Source of the DNA: Prauserella rugosa
GTDB taxonomy: Bacteria > Actinomycetota > Actinomycetes > Mycobacteriales > Pseudonocardiaceae
DNA length: 64,000 nucleotides
NCBI RefSeq assembly: GCF_000719975.1
Contig: NZ_JOIJ01000004.1
Span: 248,001-312,000 of the forward strand
Direction: 5' to 3'
Position numbers and translations under genes: made by a program. Shown here one piece after another: positions 19,160 through 29,623 of the stretch; the stretch's first letter is position 1; the number at the start of each line of letters is the position of its first letter. The notes below the pieces were generated by a model. It did no database searches and had not been told where the DNA came from. It saw only the letters and a list, made by a program, of their open reading frames with translations.

Positions 19160-19990
19160 GTGATCGAGCACCTGAGCATTCCCACGCCCGCAGGCGATTT
19201 CGACGCGATCGCGGCCGGTCCGCAGGACGGACGTCCGGTTCTGCTGCTGCACGGCTTTCCCGAGGCGGCGGTCGAATGGGAGCACCAGGTCGCTCGCCTG
19301 GGCGGTGAGGGCTTTCGCGCCGTGGCCCCCGATCAGCGGGGCTACTCCCCCGGCGTGCGCCCGGACGACGTCGCCGCGTACGCGATGGACGAGCTGGTCG
19401 GGGATGTCGTCGCGATGGCAGACGCGTTGGAGTGGCGGCGGTTCGACCTGGTCGGGCACGACTGGGGCGGTGCGGTCGCGTGGTGGACGGCCGACCGCCA
19501 CCCCGAGCGACTGCGCAGTCTGACGGCGGTGTCGACGCCCCATCCGCGTGCGCTGGGTGCGGCACTCCGCAGCGACGAGGACCAGGCCCTGCGATCGCAG
19601 TACATGCGCGACTGGCAGAGTCCGCGCACCGAGGAGCGGATGCTCGCCGACGGCGGCGAACCGCTGCGCCGGATGTACGAGTGGAAGGTGCCGCGCGCCC
19701 GCGTGGACGACTACCTCGCACGGTTGTCCGAGCCGGGAGCGCTGACGGCGGCGCTGAACTGGTACCGGGCGCCCACGCCGCGGGACCGAATCGGGGAGAT
19801 CACCGTGCCCACGTTGTACGTCTGGAGCACCGAGGACGTCGCGCTCGGTTCGACCGCCGCACTCGACACCGAGAACTGGGTGAGCGGGCCGTACGAGTTC
19901 CAGATGCTCGAGGACGTGACGCACTGGGTTCCCGAGGAGGTTCCCGAGCAGCTCACCGCGCTCCTGCTCGACCACCTGCGCAGGCACTGA
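19160..19990 (+). CDS. Alpha/beta hydrolase, epoxide hydrolase-like
   Basis: 276 residues from GTG 19160 (alternative GTG 19121 overlaps the tmsC stop). Motifs: LLLHGFPEAAVEWEHQ for the oxyanion HGFP, nucleophile elbow VGHDWGG (Asp nucleophile), YVWSTEDVAL for the acid region, and DVTHWVPEEVP for the catalytic His. The HGxP plus HDWGG combination is typical of soluble epoxide hydrolases. Substrate unknown. It may belong to the tms transcription unit, but TACGGT placed 6 nt before 19160 suggests its own leaderless start. Confidence 0.85.
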   Translation: MIEHLSIPTPAGDFDAIAAGPQDGRPVLLLHGFPEAAVEWEHQVARLGGEGFRAVAPDQRGYSPGVRPDDVAAYAMDELVGDVVAMADALEWRRFDLVGHDWGGAVAWWTADRHPERLRSLTAVSTPHPRALGAALRSDEDQALRSQYMRDWQSPRTEERMLADGGEPLRRMYEWKVPRARVDDYLARLSEPGALTAALNWYRAPTPRDRIGEITVPTLYVWSTEDVALGSTAALDTENWVSGPYEFQMLEDVTHWVPEEVPEQLTALLLDHLRRH

Positions 19991-20126
19991 CCGCCTTCTC
20001 GTCGTCGAACACCACGCCGCCGGTCGTAACCGGATCGGAGCATGGTGTCCGTTTTTCCTTGCGTTCACGCGCGCGAGCGCACAGGATTTGAATTTCCTTC
20101 ACGTTATCCGGCGGATAGGTGAACAC

Positions 20127-22172
20127 ATGAAGATGCGCGCGCTGGCACTGGTCATGACGGTGGCCGTCGGGTCCTGCCTGCTCACGGGAACCCCGGCCGC
20201 CGGGCAGCCGCCCCACGAGGGACGGGACAAGCCGCGCGCATCGCAGCCCTACCTCGTCGGACGCGGCGTCGCGGACGCCACCGGCGAGATCGCCGAGGTC
20301 GGCATGATGGGCTACGGCCGGATCGACCAGCAGGCGGCAGGTCTGCACAACCGGCTGCGCTCGCGCGCGTTCGTCGTCGCCGACCCGGAGACCTCGCAAC
20401 GCGTGCTCATGGTCGTGGTCGACGCGGGCATGATCTTCGACAGCGTGCGACAGGAGGTCCTGCGCCGGCTCCAGGAGCGCTACGGCGACACCTACAACGA
20501 GAGCAACGTGATGATCACCGCCACCCACACGCACTCCGGGCCGGGCGGGCACTCCCATCACCTGCTCTACAACATCACCACGCTCGGCTTCCACGAGAAG
20601 ACGTTCGGCGCGATGACCGACGGCATCGTCGAATCGGTGGACCGCGCGCACGCCGACCTGGCCCCGGCGTCACTCACGCTCACCCACGACGAACTCACGA
20701 CCGCGAGCGCGAACCGCTCCCGTGAGGCGTTCGACCGCAACCCCGACGAGGACAAGAAGCACTTCCCCGACGCCATCGACCCGCAGACGTCGTTGTTGCG
20801 CATCGAGCGGGACGGCGAGCCGGTCGGGGCGATCAACTGGTTCGCCAACCACGCGACCAACATGTCCGGGGACAACCGGCTGATCAGTGCCGACAACAAG
20901 GGATACGCCGCCTACCGCTGGGAACGGGAACGCGGTGGCGGTGACTATCGCGGCGGGGCGAATCCGCCGTTCGTGGCGGCGTTCGCGCAGACCAACGCCG
21001 GCGACATCTCGCCGAACGTCGACCTGACACCACCCAGCACGCCGGAGGACTTCGACCGGACGGTCGCCAACGGCACCCAGCAGTACGAGGCGGCCGCCGC
21101 ACAGCTGAACTCCCCCGGAACGCCACTGGCAGGCGGGGTCGACTCGCGGATCGTCTACGTCGATATGTCCGATGTGGAGGTTCGTCCCGAGTTCACCGGC
21201 GACGGGCGCACCCACCGCACGTGCAAACCCGCCGTCGGTGCAGCCATGGCGGCGGGCAGCCTCGAGGACGGGCCCGCGTTCCCCGGCTTCGACGAGGGGA
21301 ACAATCCGTTCTGGGACACGGTGTCGCACTCCGTGCTGTACAAGGCGTCACCGAAGCTCAAGGCCTGTCAGGCGCCGAAGGGCGTGTTCGCCCCGATCGG
21401 CGCGATGAACCGCATCTACCCGTGGGTGCAGGAGAAGTTCCCCGTCCAGCTGGTGCGCATCGGGGACCTGTACCTGATCGGCGTTCCCGGCGAGGCGACG
21501 ATCACGTCCGGACTGCGGCTGCGCCGCACCGTGGCCGAGGCGGTGGGCGCGGACCTGAGCAACGTGCTCGTGGCGGGCTACAGCAACGCCTACTTCCACT
21601 ACCTGGCCACCCCCGAGGAGTACGACGCCCAGCACTACGAGGGCGGCAGCACCCTGTTCGGCCGCTGGCAACTGCCCGCGATGCAGCAGACCGTGCACGG
21701 GCTCGCGACTGCGATGCGCGACGGTGCCGAGGTGCCCATCGGCGACAAGCCCGCCGACCTGTCCGGCAGGCAACTGCGCCTGCAGCCGGGCGTCGTACTG
21801 GACACCCCGCCTCTGGGCAGGAGTTTCGGGGACGTGCTCGACCCGCCTGCCGAGTCCTACGCGGCAGGCGACGAGGCGCAGGCGACGTTCGCGGGCGCCC
21901 ACCCGAGCAACGATTTGCACCGCGGCGGCACCTACCTCGAGGTGCAGCGGTGGAACGGGCGAGCGTGGGAGACGGTCGCCGACGACGGCGACTGGTCGAC
22001 GAAGCTCGAGTGGAAACGGCACGGCGTCTCGTCGTCGCGGGTGACGATCAGGTGGCGCACGCCGGAGGACGCCGAGGGCACCTACCGCATCCGCTATCGG
22101 GGCAACGCGAAGAACGCACTGGGCAGGGTCACCCCGATCACCGGCGCGACCCAGGGATTCACCGTCCGCTGA
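20127..22172 (+). CDS. Secreted neutral/alkaline ceramidase
   Basis: 681 residues from ATG 20127 with AGGTGA upstream. An N-terminal signal peptide (MKMRALALVMTVAVGSCLLTG) ends near GTPAAG. Family marks: YLVGRGVADATGEI, ATHTHSGPGG (zinc ligands), NWFANHATNM, and the nucleophile stretch NAGDISPN, with Ser at about residue 295. Near the end come FLATPEEY-like YLATPEEYDAQHYEGGSTLFG and an Ig-like C-terminal domain. Neutral ceramidases hydrolyse the N-acyl bond of ceramide; for a soil actinomycete this probably means using external sphingolipids. It stands as a single gene. Confidence 0.92.
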   Translation: MKMRALALVMTVAVGSCLLTGTPAAGQPPHEGRDKPRASQPYLVGRGVADATGEIAEVGMMGYGRIDQQAAGLHNRLRSRAFVVADPETSQRVLMVVVDAGMIFDSVRQEVLRRLQERYGDTYNESNVMITATHTHSGPGGHSHHLLYNITTLGFHEKTFGAMTDGIVESVDRAHADLAPASLTLTHDELTTASANRSREAFDRNPDEDKKHFPDAIDPQTSLLRIERDGEPVGAINWFANHATNMSGDNRLISADNKGYAAYRWERERGGGDYRGGANPPFVAAFAQTNAGDISPNVDLTPPSTPEDFDRTVANGTQQYEAAAAQLNSPGTPLAGGVDSRIVYVDMSDVEVRPEFTGDGRTHRTCKPAVGAAMAAGSLEDGPAFPGFDEGNNPFWDTVSHSVLYKASPKLKACQAPKGVFAPIGAMNRIYPWVQEKFPVQLVRIGDLYLIGVPGEATITSGLRLRRTVAEAVGADLSNVLVAGYSNAYFHYLATPEEYDAQHYEGGSTLFGRWQLPAMQQTVHGLATAMRDGAEVPIGDKPADLSGRQLRLQPGVVLDTPPLGRSFGDVLDPPAESYAAGDEAQATFAGAHPSNDLHRGGTYLEVQRWNGRAWETVADDGDWSTKLEWKRHGVSSSRVTIRWRTPEDAEGTYRIRYRGNAKNALGRVTPITGATQGFTVR

Positions 22173-22304
22173 CCCGATTCGCCACCCCGAGGGCCCGCCG
22201 CCCGCACACGGGAGTGCGCCGGTGGACGACGAGAAGGTCGCCCCGTTCGGCCGCTGGACCGTCGCCCACCGCGTGCCATACCGTCACGGCGGGGCGCCAT
22301 CTGA

Positions 22305-22814
<510 letters not shown>

Positions 22815-22848
22815 GCCCGGCATCAGCGGCGCGGTAGGCGCCTGACCG

Positions 22849-22894
22849 GACGCCGCGGTGCCGACCGGCGGAATGCCGAGGGCACCGCGGCGTC
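22849..22894. terminator. Bidirectional hairpin terminator
   Basis: GACGCCGCGGTGCC (22849-22862) is the perfect 14-bp complement of GGCACCGCGGCGTC (22881-22894), with an 18-nt loop. It lies between the SDR pseudogene (plus) and the pyruvate oxidase-like gene (minus), both of which end toward it. No T-run. Confidence 0.7.
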
Positions 22895-22941
22895 CCGGCG
22901 TTCCAAGGCCGCGGAGGGCCGCTGCTGCGCACCGGCCCCGG

Positions 22942-24732
22942 TCAGCGGCTGCCGGGCAGGAACTCCTGGAGTTTCGTCTTCGCGCCCTGCATCAGCACGT
23001 GCCAGGCGTTCGGATCGCCCTTGACGAGCGCCTGCGCGGTGGAGGTCATCTGCTCGAGCGTGGCGTGCGGCGGGATCGGCGGGACCTCGGGGTCGCAGTG
23101 CACGTCCAGCAGCGCCGGGCCCGTGCCGCCGAGCACCCGGTCCCAGGCCGGACCCAACTGGTCCGGGTCGTCGATCGTGAGGGTGTCGAAGCCGAGGGCG
23201 GCCGCGAACGTCGCGTACGAGACGTCCGGAAGCGACTGCGACTCCTCGAACTTCGGCGCACCGCCCATGGCCCGCAACTCCCACGTGACCTGGTTGAGGT
23301 CGTGGTTGTGGAACACGCACACCACGAGCCGCCGGTCGGTCCACAACTCGCGGTATCTGGCGACGGTCAGCAGTTCGGCCAGTCCGTTCATCTGCATCGC
23401 CCCGTCGCCGACCAGTGCGATCACGGGACGGTCCGGGTGGGCGAACTTGGCGCCGATGGCGTACGGCACGCCGGCGCCCATCGTGGCGAGCGTGCCCGAC
23501 AGCGACGCCCGCATGCGCCCGCGGATCCGCAGGTTCCTGGCGAACCAGTTCGTCGACGAGCCCGAATCGCCGGTGATGATCGCGTCCTCCGGCAGCCGTG
23601 CGGACAACTCGTGCACCACGCGCTGCGGGTTCACCGGTTTCGCGGCGAGCATCGCCTGCTGACGCATGGTGTCCCACCACTCGGAGACGTTCGAGGAGAT
23701 CTCCGAACGCCACGCCGCGGCGTTCTTGCGCCGGATCTGCGGCAGCAGGGCCCGCAACGTCGCCTTGGCCTCACCGACCAGGTTCACCTCGGTCGGATAC
23801 CGCATGCCGAGCACGCCGGGGTCGAGATCGATCTGCACCGCCCTGGCCTGGCCGAACTCGGGCAGGAACTGGCTGTAGGGCATGTTCGAACCGACGATGA
23901 GCAACGTGTCGCAGTCGCGCATCATCTCGTAGGTGGGCCGCGTGCCGAGCAGGCCGATCGAGCCGGTCACGTACGGCAGCTCGTCCGACAGCACGTCCTT
24001 ACCCAGCAGCGCCTTCGCGACACCCGCACCGGTCAGTTCGGCGAGCTGCATCACCTCGTGCGCGGCGTTGCGGGCGCCCTGGCCGACCAGCATCGCCACC
24101 CGTTCGCCCGCGTTCAGCACCTCGGCGGCACGGGCGATCTCGTCCTCCGGCGGCAGAACGACCGACCGGGGTGTGCTCGGCGGCCCGGACGGAACGTGCT
24201 TGAACTCGTGCTGCGGCGGGCTGTAGTCCTGCTCCTGCAGGTCCGCCGGGATGATCACCGCCGTGACGGTCCGCTCGCCCCACGCGGTACGCAGCGCACG
24301 GTCGAGGGCGTTGGGCAGCTGTTCGGCGGCGTTGACCTCGACGAGATAGTCGGACGCGACGTCCGACAGCAGCGCCTGGAGATCGACCTCCTGCTGGTAG
24401 CTGCCGCCCATCGCGGTGCGTGCGGTCTGCCCGACGATCGCGACGACGGGCACGTGGTCGAGTTTCGCGTCGTAGAGCCCGTTCAGCAGGTGGATGGCAC
24501 CGGGGCCCGACGTGGCCATGCACACGCCGACGTTGCCGCTGAACTTGGCGTAGCCGACGGCCTGGAACGCCGACATCTCCTCGTGCCGGGACTGGACGAA
24601 CCGCGGCCGGTTGTCGGCGTCGCCGAACGCCGCGACGATGCCGTTGATGCCATCGCCGGGATAGCCGAACACCTGCTCGACGTCCCATTCACGCAGTCGC
24701 CGCAGTACCTGGTCACCGACCGTTTCCGCCAT
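22942..24732 (-). CDS. Thiamine-diphosphate enzyme, pyruvate oxidase/dehydrogenase-like
   Basis: 596 residues from ATG 24732. Three-domain ThDP fold: N-terminal pyrimidine domain with the catalytic Glu in VQSRHEEMSAFQAVGYAK, central FAD/NAD-like domain (about 200-330), and C-terminal ThDP domain with GTLATMGAGVPYAIGAK and the metal motif GDGAMQMNGLAELLTVARY. The family includes PoxB pyruvate:quinone oxidases and related acetolactate-synthase-like enzymes; the closest fit is a PoxB-type protein. The far C-terminus lacks an obvious amphipathic membrane helix, so electron acceptor and substrate remain uncertain. Single gene, divergent from purC. Confidence 0.82.
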   Translation of the reverse strand: MAETVGDQVLRRLREWDVEQVFGYPGDGINGIVAAFGDADNRPRFVQSRHEEMSAFQAVGYAKFSGNVGVCMATSGPGAIHLLNGLYDAKLDHVPVVAIVGQTARTAMGGSYQQEVDLQALLSDVASDYLVEVNAAEQLPNALDRALRTAWGERTVTAVIIPADLQEQDYSPPQHEFKHVPSGPPSTPRSVVLPPEDEIARAAEVLNAGERVAMLVGQGARNAAHEVMQLAELTGAGVAKALLGKDVLSDELPYVTGSIGLLGTRPTYEMMRDCDTLLIVGSNMPYSQFLPEFGQARAVQIDLDPGVLGMRYPTEVNLVGEAKATLRALLPQIRRKNAAAWRSEISSNVSEWWDTMRQQAMLAAKPVNPQRVVHELSARLPEDAIITGDSGSSTNWFARNLRIRGRMRASLSGTLATMGAGVPYAIGAKFAHPDRPVIALVGDGAMQMNGLAELLTVARYRELWTDRRLVVCVFHNHDLNQVTWELRAMGGAPKFEESQSLPDVSYATFAAALGFDTLTIDDPDQLGPAWDRVLGGTGPALLDVHCDPEVPPIPPHATLEQMTSTAQALVKGDPNAWHVLMQGAKTKLQEFLPGSR

Positions 24733-24802
24733 CACGTCTCCCGTTGTCGACTCCTCGGGGCCGTCCCGGGGCTACCCACCGGGCGGCGCAGCAACCCGGT
24801 CG

Positions 24803-24808
24803 TACGAT
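24803..24808 (+). promoter_or_regulatory. Minus-ten of probable leaderless purC promoter
   Basis: TACGAT ends 7 nt before GTG 24816. It overlaps the alternative ATG 24807, which argues for the GTG as the true start. Confidence 0.55.
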
Positions 24809-24815
24809 GAGGCGC

Positions 24816-25649
24816 GTGAAGCACATCCACGCGGGCAAGGTCAGGGATCTCTACGACGACGGCGGCGACATCCTGCTCGTCGCCTCCGACCGCATCTCGG
24901 TCTACGACGTGACCCTGCCGACCCCGATCCCCGACAAGGGTGCGCTGTTGACCCAGCTGTCCCGCTGGTGGTTCGACCGGTTCGCCGATCTGGTCCCGAA
25001 CCACGTGATCTCGGCCACCGACGTACCCGGCGAGTTCGCGGGGCGCGCGCTGCGGTGCAGACCGCTGTCCATGGTGAAGGTGGAGTGCATCGCCCGCGGC
25101 TACCTGTCCGGTTCGGGCCTGAAGGAGTACCGCGAACGCGGCACCGTGTCCGGCGTCGCGCTCCCCGACGGACTGGTGGAGGGCAGCGAGCTGCCCGAGC
25201 CGATCTTCACGCCGACCACGAAGGCCTCCGAGGGCCACGACGAGTCGATCACCTTCGACGACGTGGTCGCCCAGGAGGGCGGCGAGACGGCCGAACGGCT
25301 GCGGGAGCTGACATTGGCGCTGTATCGCGCGGGTGCGCGGCACGCCGCCGAGCGCGGGATCATCGTCGCCGACACGAAGGTCGAGTTCGGCTGGGACGCC
25401 GAGGGCACGCTCACGCTCGGCGACGAGGTGTTGACGTCGGACTCGTCGCGGTTCTGGCCCGCCGACGAGTGGCAGCCCGGCCGTCCGCAGCACGCGTTCG
25501 ACAAGCAGTTCGTGCGTGACTGGGCGACGTCCACGGGCTGGGACAAGACTCCGCCGGGACCGGAGATCCCGGCCGACGTCGTCGAGGCCACCCGCGCTCG
25601 GTACGCCGAGGCCTACGAACGCATCACGGGCCACAGCTGGACGGCCTGA
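24816..25649 (+). CDS. purC: PurC, SAICAR synthetase
   Basis: 277 residues from GTG 24816. Phosphoribosylaminoimidazole-succinocarboxamide synthase: begins KHIHAGKVRDLYDDGG, then VASDRISVYDVTLPTPIPDKG, the signature VECIARGYLSGSGLKEY, and LPEPIFTPTTKASEGHDE. It catalyses ATP-dependent joining of aspartate to CAIR in purine synthesis. No other pur gene is adjacent. The start is supported by TACGAT placed 7 nt upstream; the alternative ATG 24807 would lie within that hexamer. Confidence 0.96.
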   Translation: MKHIHAGKVRDLYDDGGDILLVASDRISVYDVTLPTPIPDKGALLTQLSRWWFDRFADLVPNHVISATDVPGEFAGRALRCRPLSMVKVECIARGYLSGSGLKEYRERGTVSGVALPDGLVEGSELPEPIFTPTTKASEGHDESITFDDVVAQEGGETAERLRELTLALYRAGARHAAERGIIVADTKVEFGWDAEGTLTLGDEVLTSDSSRFWPADEWQPGRPQHAFDKQFVRDWATSTGWDKTPPGPEIPADVVEATRARYAEAYERITGHSWTA

Positions 25650-25682
25650 GCACGGCCCTTGGCCTGAGCGAACAACTGGTGG

Positions 25683-25994
25683 CTACTCCGCCGCGGCCGG
25701 TGGCTCGGTGCCCCGTTCCCCGGACACCGGCCACTCGCCCCATCCCTGCACGTGTGCGAACGCGGCGATGACCAGCACGATCGCCGCGAGCAACACCAGG
25801 CCGAAGTTCAGCGTCACCAGGCCGAGCACGATCAGCACGGCCGCGAACAGGTCGAGGCCGCGGCGCAGCACCCGCGCACCCGCCCACCGGCGCGGCGGAG
25901 CCCCGCGGCCGAAGGCCTTCGCCAGTTCCGGGTCGTCGTGGTAAAGCCGGCCACCGATCCGTTCGAGTTCCTCGCGTTCGCGACGACTCAACAT
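25683..25994 (-). CDS. DUF3040-family small membrane protein
   Basis: 103 residues. N-terminal MLSRREREELERIGGRLYHDDPELAKAF is the DUF3040 signature. Two hydrophobic segments follow close together (AAVLIVLGLVTLNFGLVLLA and VLVIAAFAHV), probably a membrane hairpin, then a short Pro/Glu-rich tail. Function unknown; actinobacteria have several copies. GGGGAA lies near the ribosome-binding position before ATG 25994. Confidence 0.8.
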   Translation of the reverse strand: MLSRREREELERIGGRLYHDDPELAKAFGRGAPPRRWAGARVLRRGLDLFAAVLIVLGLVTLNFGLVLLAAIVLVIAAFAHVQGWGEWPVSGERGTEPPAAAE

Positions 25995-26290
25995 GGCGTT
26001 CCCCGTCCTCGCTTCACATCCGTCGGCGTCTTGCGACGACTACCCGACCGGCCGCGGCACAAACCCCGAGGTGTCGGCCCACACAGCGAGGAACCAGGGC
26101 CGACCGGACGTAACGCCCGGATGTCGCAATCGGCGCCGACCCGGCGTGTGCCGTGATCGCCCGGTAATGATCGCGCGCCGGTTCCGGAAACACGGCGTTC
26201 CTAGCGTGAGCGGCCGACGCGGTCGAACGCTTCCTGCACGCGCACACCGCCGCGTCATGGCCTCGGTCCCCCACGGAAGGCGAATCCGAC

Positions 26291-27559
26291 GTGACATCGG
26301 CGAGCACTGCACTGCGGCGTGGCCGCGTTCTGCGCGCGGCGGCGCTGGCCGTCACCGCATCCGTTCTGTTGGTCTCGTGCGGCAACCGTGTCGACGACGC
26401 GGGCGACACGGCGGCGGAGTCCTGTGTGGACACCTCGGGCGACTCGGTCAAGATCGGGTTCGTCAACTCGCTGTCCGGCACCATGGCGATCAGCGAGAAG
26501 ACGGTGCACGACTCGCTGCAGCTGGCCGCCCAGCAGATCAACGACGACGGCGGAGTGCTCGGCAAGAAGCTCGAGGTGGTCAGCGAGGACGGCGCGTCCG
26601 AGCCGACCGTGTTCGCCGAGAAGGCGGGCAAGCTGACCGGGGACGACTGCGTGGCGGCGTTGTTCGGCGGATGGACCTCGTCCTCGCGCAAGGCGATGCT
26701 GCCCGTGGTCGAGGGCGCGGGCTCGCTGCTGTTCTACCCGGTGCAGTACGAGGGTCTCGAGTCGTCGCCGAACATCTTCTACACCGGTGCGACGACGAAC
26801 CAGCAGATCGTGCCCGCCCTCGACTACCTGGCCGAGCAGGGCGCGAAGTCGCTGTTCCTCGTCGGCTCCGACTACGTGTTCCCGCGGACGGCCAACAAGA
26901 TCATCAAGCAGTACGCAGAGGCCCACGACATCGAGATCAAGGGTGAGGAGTACGCCCCGCTGGGCCACACCGACTTCTCCACGATCACGAACAAGGTGCG
27001 CCAGGCCGGCGCCGACGCGGTGTTCAGCACGCTCAACGGCGATTCCAACGTGGCCTTCTTCAAGGAGTACCGCAACGCGGGGCTCTCGGCCGACGACATG
27101 CCCGTCATGTCGGTGTCGATCGCCGAGGAGGAGGTCGAGGGCATCGGCAAGGCGAACCTCGAGGGCCAGCTGACGGCGTGGAACTACTACCAGACCGTCG
27201 ACACGCCCGAGAACGAGAAGTTCGTCGAGGCCTTCCGCGCCGAGTACGGCGACCAGCGCGTGACCTCCGACCCGATGGAGGCCGCCTACACCTCGCTGTT
27301 CCTGTGGAAGGAGATGGTCGAGAAGGCCGAGTCGTTCGCGACCGACGACGTCCGCAGGGCAGCCGACGGCGTCACCGTCGACGCGCCCGAGGGCACGGTG
27401 ACGGTCGACGGCGACAACCAGCACATCGCCAAGACCTCCCGCGTCGGTGAGATCGGCTCCGACGGGCTCATCCACACCGTGTGGGACTCGGGCGAGCCGA
27501 TCGAGCCCGACCCCTATCTCAAGGGCTACGACTGGGCCGGCGAGCTGGCCGACGGCTGA
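26291..27559 (+). CDS. urtA: UrtA, urea ABC transporter substrate-binding lipoprotein
   Basis: 422 residues from GTG 26291 with GGAAGG upstream. Lipoprotein signal: Arg-rich start, [13 protein letters not shown] with Cys as the lipidation site. The mature part is the Urt branch of the leucine/amide-binding family: [19 protein letters not shown], and the diagnostic [20 protein letters not shown]. Binds urea (or short amides) outside the membrane and passes it to UrtBC. First gene of the urtABCDE operon, followed by a hairpin before urtB. No urease gene lies in this window. Confidence 0.92.
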   Translation: MTSASTALRRGRVLRAAALAVTASVLLVSCGNRVDDAGDTAAESCVDTSGDSVKIGFVNSLSGTMAISEKTVHDSLQLAAQQINDDGGVLGKKLEVVSEDGASEPTVFAEKAGKLTGDDCVAALFGGWTSSSRKAMLPVVEGAGSLLFYPVQYEGLESSPNIFYTGATTNQQIVPALDYLAEQGAKSLFLVGSDYVFPRTANKIIKQYAEAHDIEIKGEEYAPLGHTDFSTITNKVRQAGADAVFSTLNGDSNVAFFKEYRNAGLSADDMPVMSVSIAEEEVEGIGKANLEGQLTAWNYYQTVDTPENEKFVEAFRAEYGDQRVTSDPMEAAYTSLFLWKEMVEKAESFATDDVRRAADGVTVDAPEGTVTVDGDNQHIAKTSRVGEIGSDGLIHTVWDSGEPIEPDPYLKGYDWAGELADG

Positions 27560-27574
27560 CGGGTTCGGTCTCGC

Positions 27575-27603
27575 GGGCCCGCCCTGACCACCGGGGCGGG
27601 CCC
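27575..27603 (+). terminator. Hairpin between urtA and urtB
   Basis: GGGCCCGCCC (27575-27584) pairs perfectly with GGGCGGGCCC (27594-27603) around a 9-nt loop, right after the urtA stop. Such a stem between binding protein and permease genes usually stabilises or partially terminates the upstream message, giving more binding protein than permease. Confidence 0.65.
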
Positions 27604-27626
27604 TCCCGGATGCGGAAAGGACGTTC

Positions 27627-28511
27627 GTGGACGCATTCTCCAGTCAGCTCTTCGCCGGTCTCTCACTCGGATCGGTGCTGCTCCTGGCCGCGCTCGGCCT
27701 GGCGCTGACCTTCGGCCAGATGGGCGTCATCAACATGGCCCACGGCGAGTTCATCATGGCGGGCGCCTACACCGCCTACGTCGTGCAGGGCGTCGTCGGC
27801 AACGCCGGGGTGTCGCTGGTGCTGTCGATCCCGATCGGCTTCGTCGTGGGCGGCGCGCTCGGCGTGGCACTCGAGGCGACGCTCCTGCGTCGCATGTACC
27901 ACCGTCCGCTCGACACCCTGCTGGTCACCTGGGGCGTTGCGCTCATCCTCCAGCAGTTGGCGAGGGACATCTTCGGGGCGCCCAATGTGGACGTCCGGGC
28001 GCCGGCATGGCTGTCCGGCAACGTCGACCTCGGTTTCGCGCAGGTCTCGGCGGCGCGGCTGTTCATCCTCGTGCTGTCGGTCGCGGCGGTCGCCGGTCTC
28101 GGCGCGCTGCTCAAGGCGTCGTCGTTGGGCAGGCGCATCCGCGCGACCGTGCAGAACCGCGACCTCGCCGAGACGGTGGGCGTGTCGACCCGCTCCACCG
28201 ATCGCTTGACGTTCTTCATCGGTTCCGGCCTGGCCGGGGTCGCAGGTGTCGCCCTGACGCTGCTCGGGTCGACGGGACCGACGCTCGGCACCAACTACAT
28301 CGTCGACGCGTTCCTGGTCGTGGTGGCAGGCGGCATCGGCCAGATCAAGGGATGCGTGATCGCCGCGTTCGGGCTCGGGCTGATCCAGGCGACGTTCGAG
28401 TACTCCACGACCGCCAGCCTCGCGAAGGTCGGCGTGCTCGTGGTGGTCGTCGTGTTCCTGCAGGTCCGTCCACAGGGGATCTTCAGCGTGCGGACGAGGA
28501 GTCTCGTATGA
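27627..28511 (+). CDS. urtB: UrtB, urea ABC transporter permease
   Basis: 294 residues from GTG 27627 with AAAGGA upstream. Branched-chain/urea permease of LivH type with about eight membrane segments. Motifs FGQMGVINMAHGEFIMAGAY near the N-terminus and LLGSTGPTLGTNYIVDAFLVVVAGG further on are those of UrtB. Overlaps urtC by the four bases ATGA. Confidence 0.93.
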   Translation: MDAFSSQLFAGLSLGSVLLLAALGLALTFGQMGVINMAHGEFIMAGAYTAYVVQGVVGNAGVSLVLSIPIGFVVGGALGVALEATLLRRMYHRPLDTLLVTWGVALILQQLARDIFGAPNVDVRAPAWLSGNVDLGFAQVSAARLFILVLSVAAVAGLGALLKASSLGRRIRATVQNRDLAETVGVSTRSTDRLTFFIGSGLAGVAGVALTLLGSTGPTLGTNYIVDAFLVVVAGGIGQIKGCVIAAFGLGLIQATFEYSTTASLAKVGVLVVVVVFLQVRPQGIFSVRTRSLV

Positions 28512-29623
28512 CGGGGAAGGCGGTGGGCGGGAACGTCCGGCGCAGCCTGCCGACGATCGCCGGTTTCGCCGGCATCGCCGTGGCACTGCTGGTGGTGGCT
28601 CCCTCGCTGCTGTCGGCGTTCCGGCTGTCGTTGCTCGGGCAGTTCGTGTGTTTCGCGATCGTGGCCGTCGGCATCGGACTCGCCTGGGGTCGCGGTGGCA
28701 TGCTCACGCTCGGCCAGGGCGTCTACTTCGGCCTCGGTGCCTACGTGATGGCGATGCACATGAAGCTCGACGACGCCGGACCCGGTGGCGTTCCGGACTT
28801 CATGCAGCTCTACGGCAGCGGCGAGGTGCCGTGGTGGTGGGAACCGTTCCGCTCCCCGCTGGTCACGCTCGTGGCGGTCGTCGCGGTACCGGGGATCGTC
28901 GCGTTCGCCCTGGGGTGGGCGATCTTCCGCCGCCGGGTTCGCGGTGCCTACTTCGCGATCCTGTCGCAGGCGCTGGCCGCGGCGTTCGCGATCCTGCTGA
29001 TCGGCCAGCAGACCACCACCGGCGGCACCAACGGCCTCAACGGATTCCGCTCGTTCTTCGGATACGACCTGTTCGACCCGGTCAACAAGCGGATGCTGTT
29101 CTTCCTCGCCTCCGCCACGCTCCTGGTGATGCTGCTGGCCGCCTGGCAACTGCACCGCAGCCGCTACGGAGAACTCCTGGTGGCGGTGCGCGACCAGGAG
29201 GAGCGCGTACGGTTCCTCGGCTACGACCCCGCGATGGTCAAGACGGTCGCCTACGTCCTCGCCGCGGTCATGGCCGGTATCGGCGGCGCACTGTTCGTCC
29301 CGATCGCGGGCATCATCTCGCCCGAGGACGTCGGCGTCGTGCCCTCGATCGGATTCCTCATCGGTGTCGCGATCGGCGGGCGCAGCACGCTCTTCGGCCC
29401 GGCACTCGGTGCACTGGCCGTGGCGTGGGCGCAGACGTCGCTGTCGGAGAGCTTCCCGTCGATGTGGACCTACTTCCAGGGCGCACTGTTCGTGTTCGTG
29501 ATCGCGTTCCTGCCCGGCGGGCTCGCCGCACTGAGCGGACGCCGGCCCCTGCGCAGGCGACGACACGGAGGCGACGCGGACCCGACCGACGCGGCACCGG
29601 CTCGTGAGGAGGCCTCGGTATGA
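28508..29623 (+). CDS. urtC: UrtC, urea ABC transporter permease
   Basis: 371 residues from ATG 28508. LivM-type permease: GLAWGRGGMLTLGQGVYFGL, RRRVRGAYFAILSQALAAA, and TTTGGTNGLNGF, which fits UrtC. About ten hydrophobic segments and a basic C-terminal tail (RRPLRRRRH). Four-base overlaps on both sides couple its translation to urtB and urtD. Forms the membrane channel with UrtB. Confidence 0.93.
   Translation: MTGKAVGGNVRRSLPTIAGFAGIAVALLVVAPSLLSAFRLSLLGQFVCFAIVAVGIGLAWGRGGMLTLGQGVYFGLGAYVMAMHMKLDDAGPGGVPDFMQLYGSGEVPWWWEPFRSPLVTLVAVVAVPGIVAFALGWAIFRRRVRGAYFAILSQALAAAFAILLIGQQTTTGGTNGLNGFRSFFGYDLFDPVNKRMLFFLASATLLVMLLAAWQLHRSRYGELLVAVRDQEERVRFLGYDPAMVKTVAYVLAAVMAGIGGALFVPIAGIISPEDVGVVPSIGFLIGVAIGGRSTLFGPALGALAVAWAQTSLSESFPSMWTYFQGALFVFVIAFLPGGLAALSGRRPLRRRRHGGDADPTDAAPAREEASV

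Noticed and set aside
15507..19721. Very long open frame on the minus strand across the tms operon (1,404 codons)
   Set aside because: It runs antisense to three well-recognised genes, is Arg/His/Pro-rich without family motifs, and includes the 21-bp array read as a repeating peptide. It is a by-product of high GC content.
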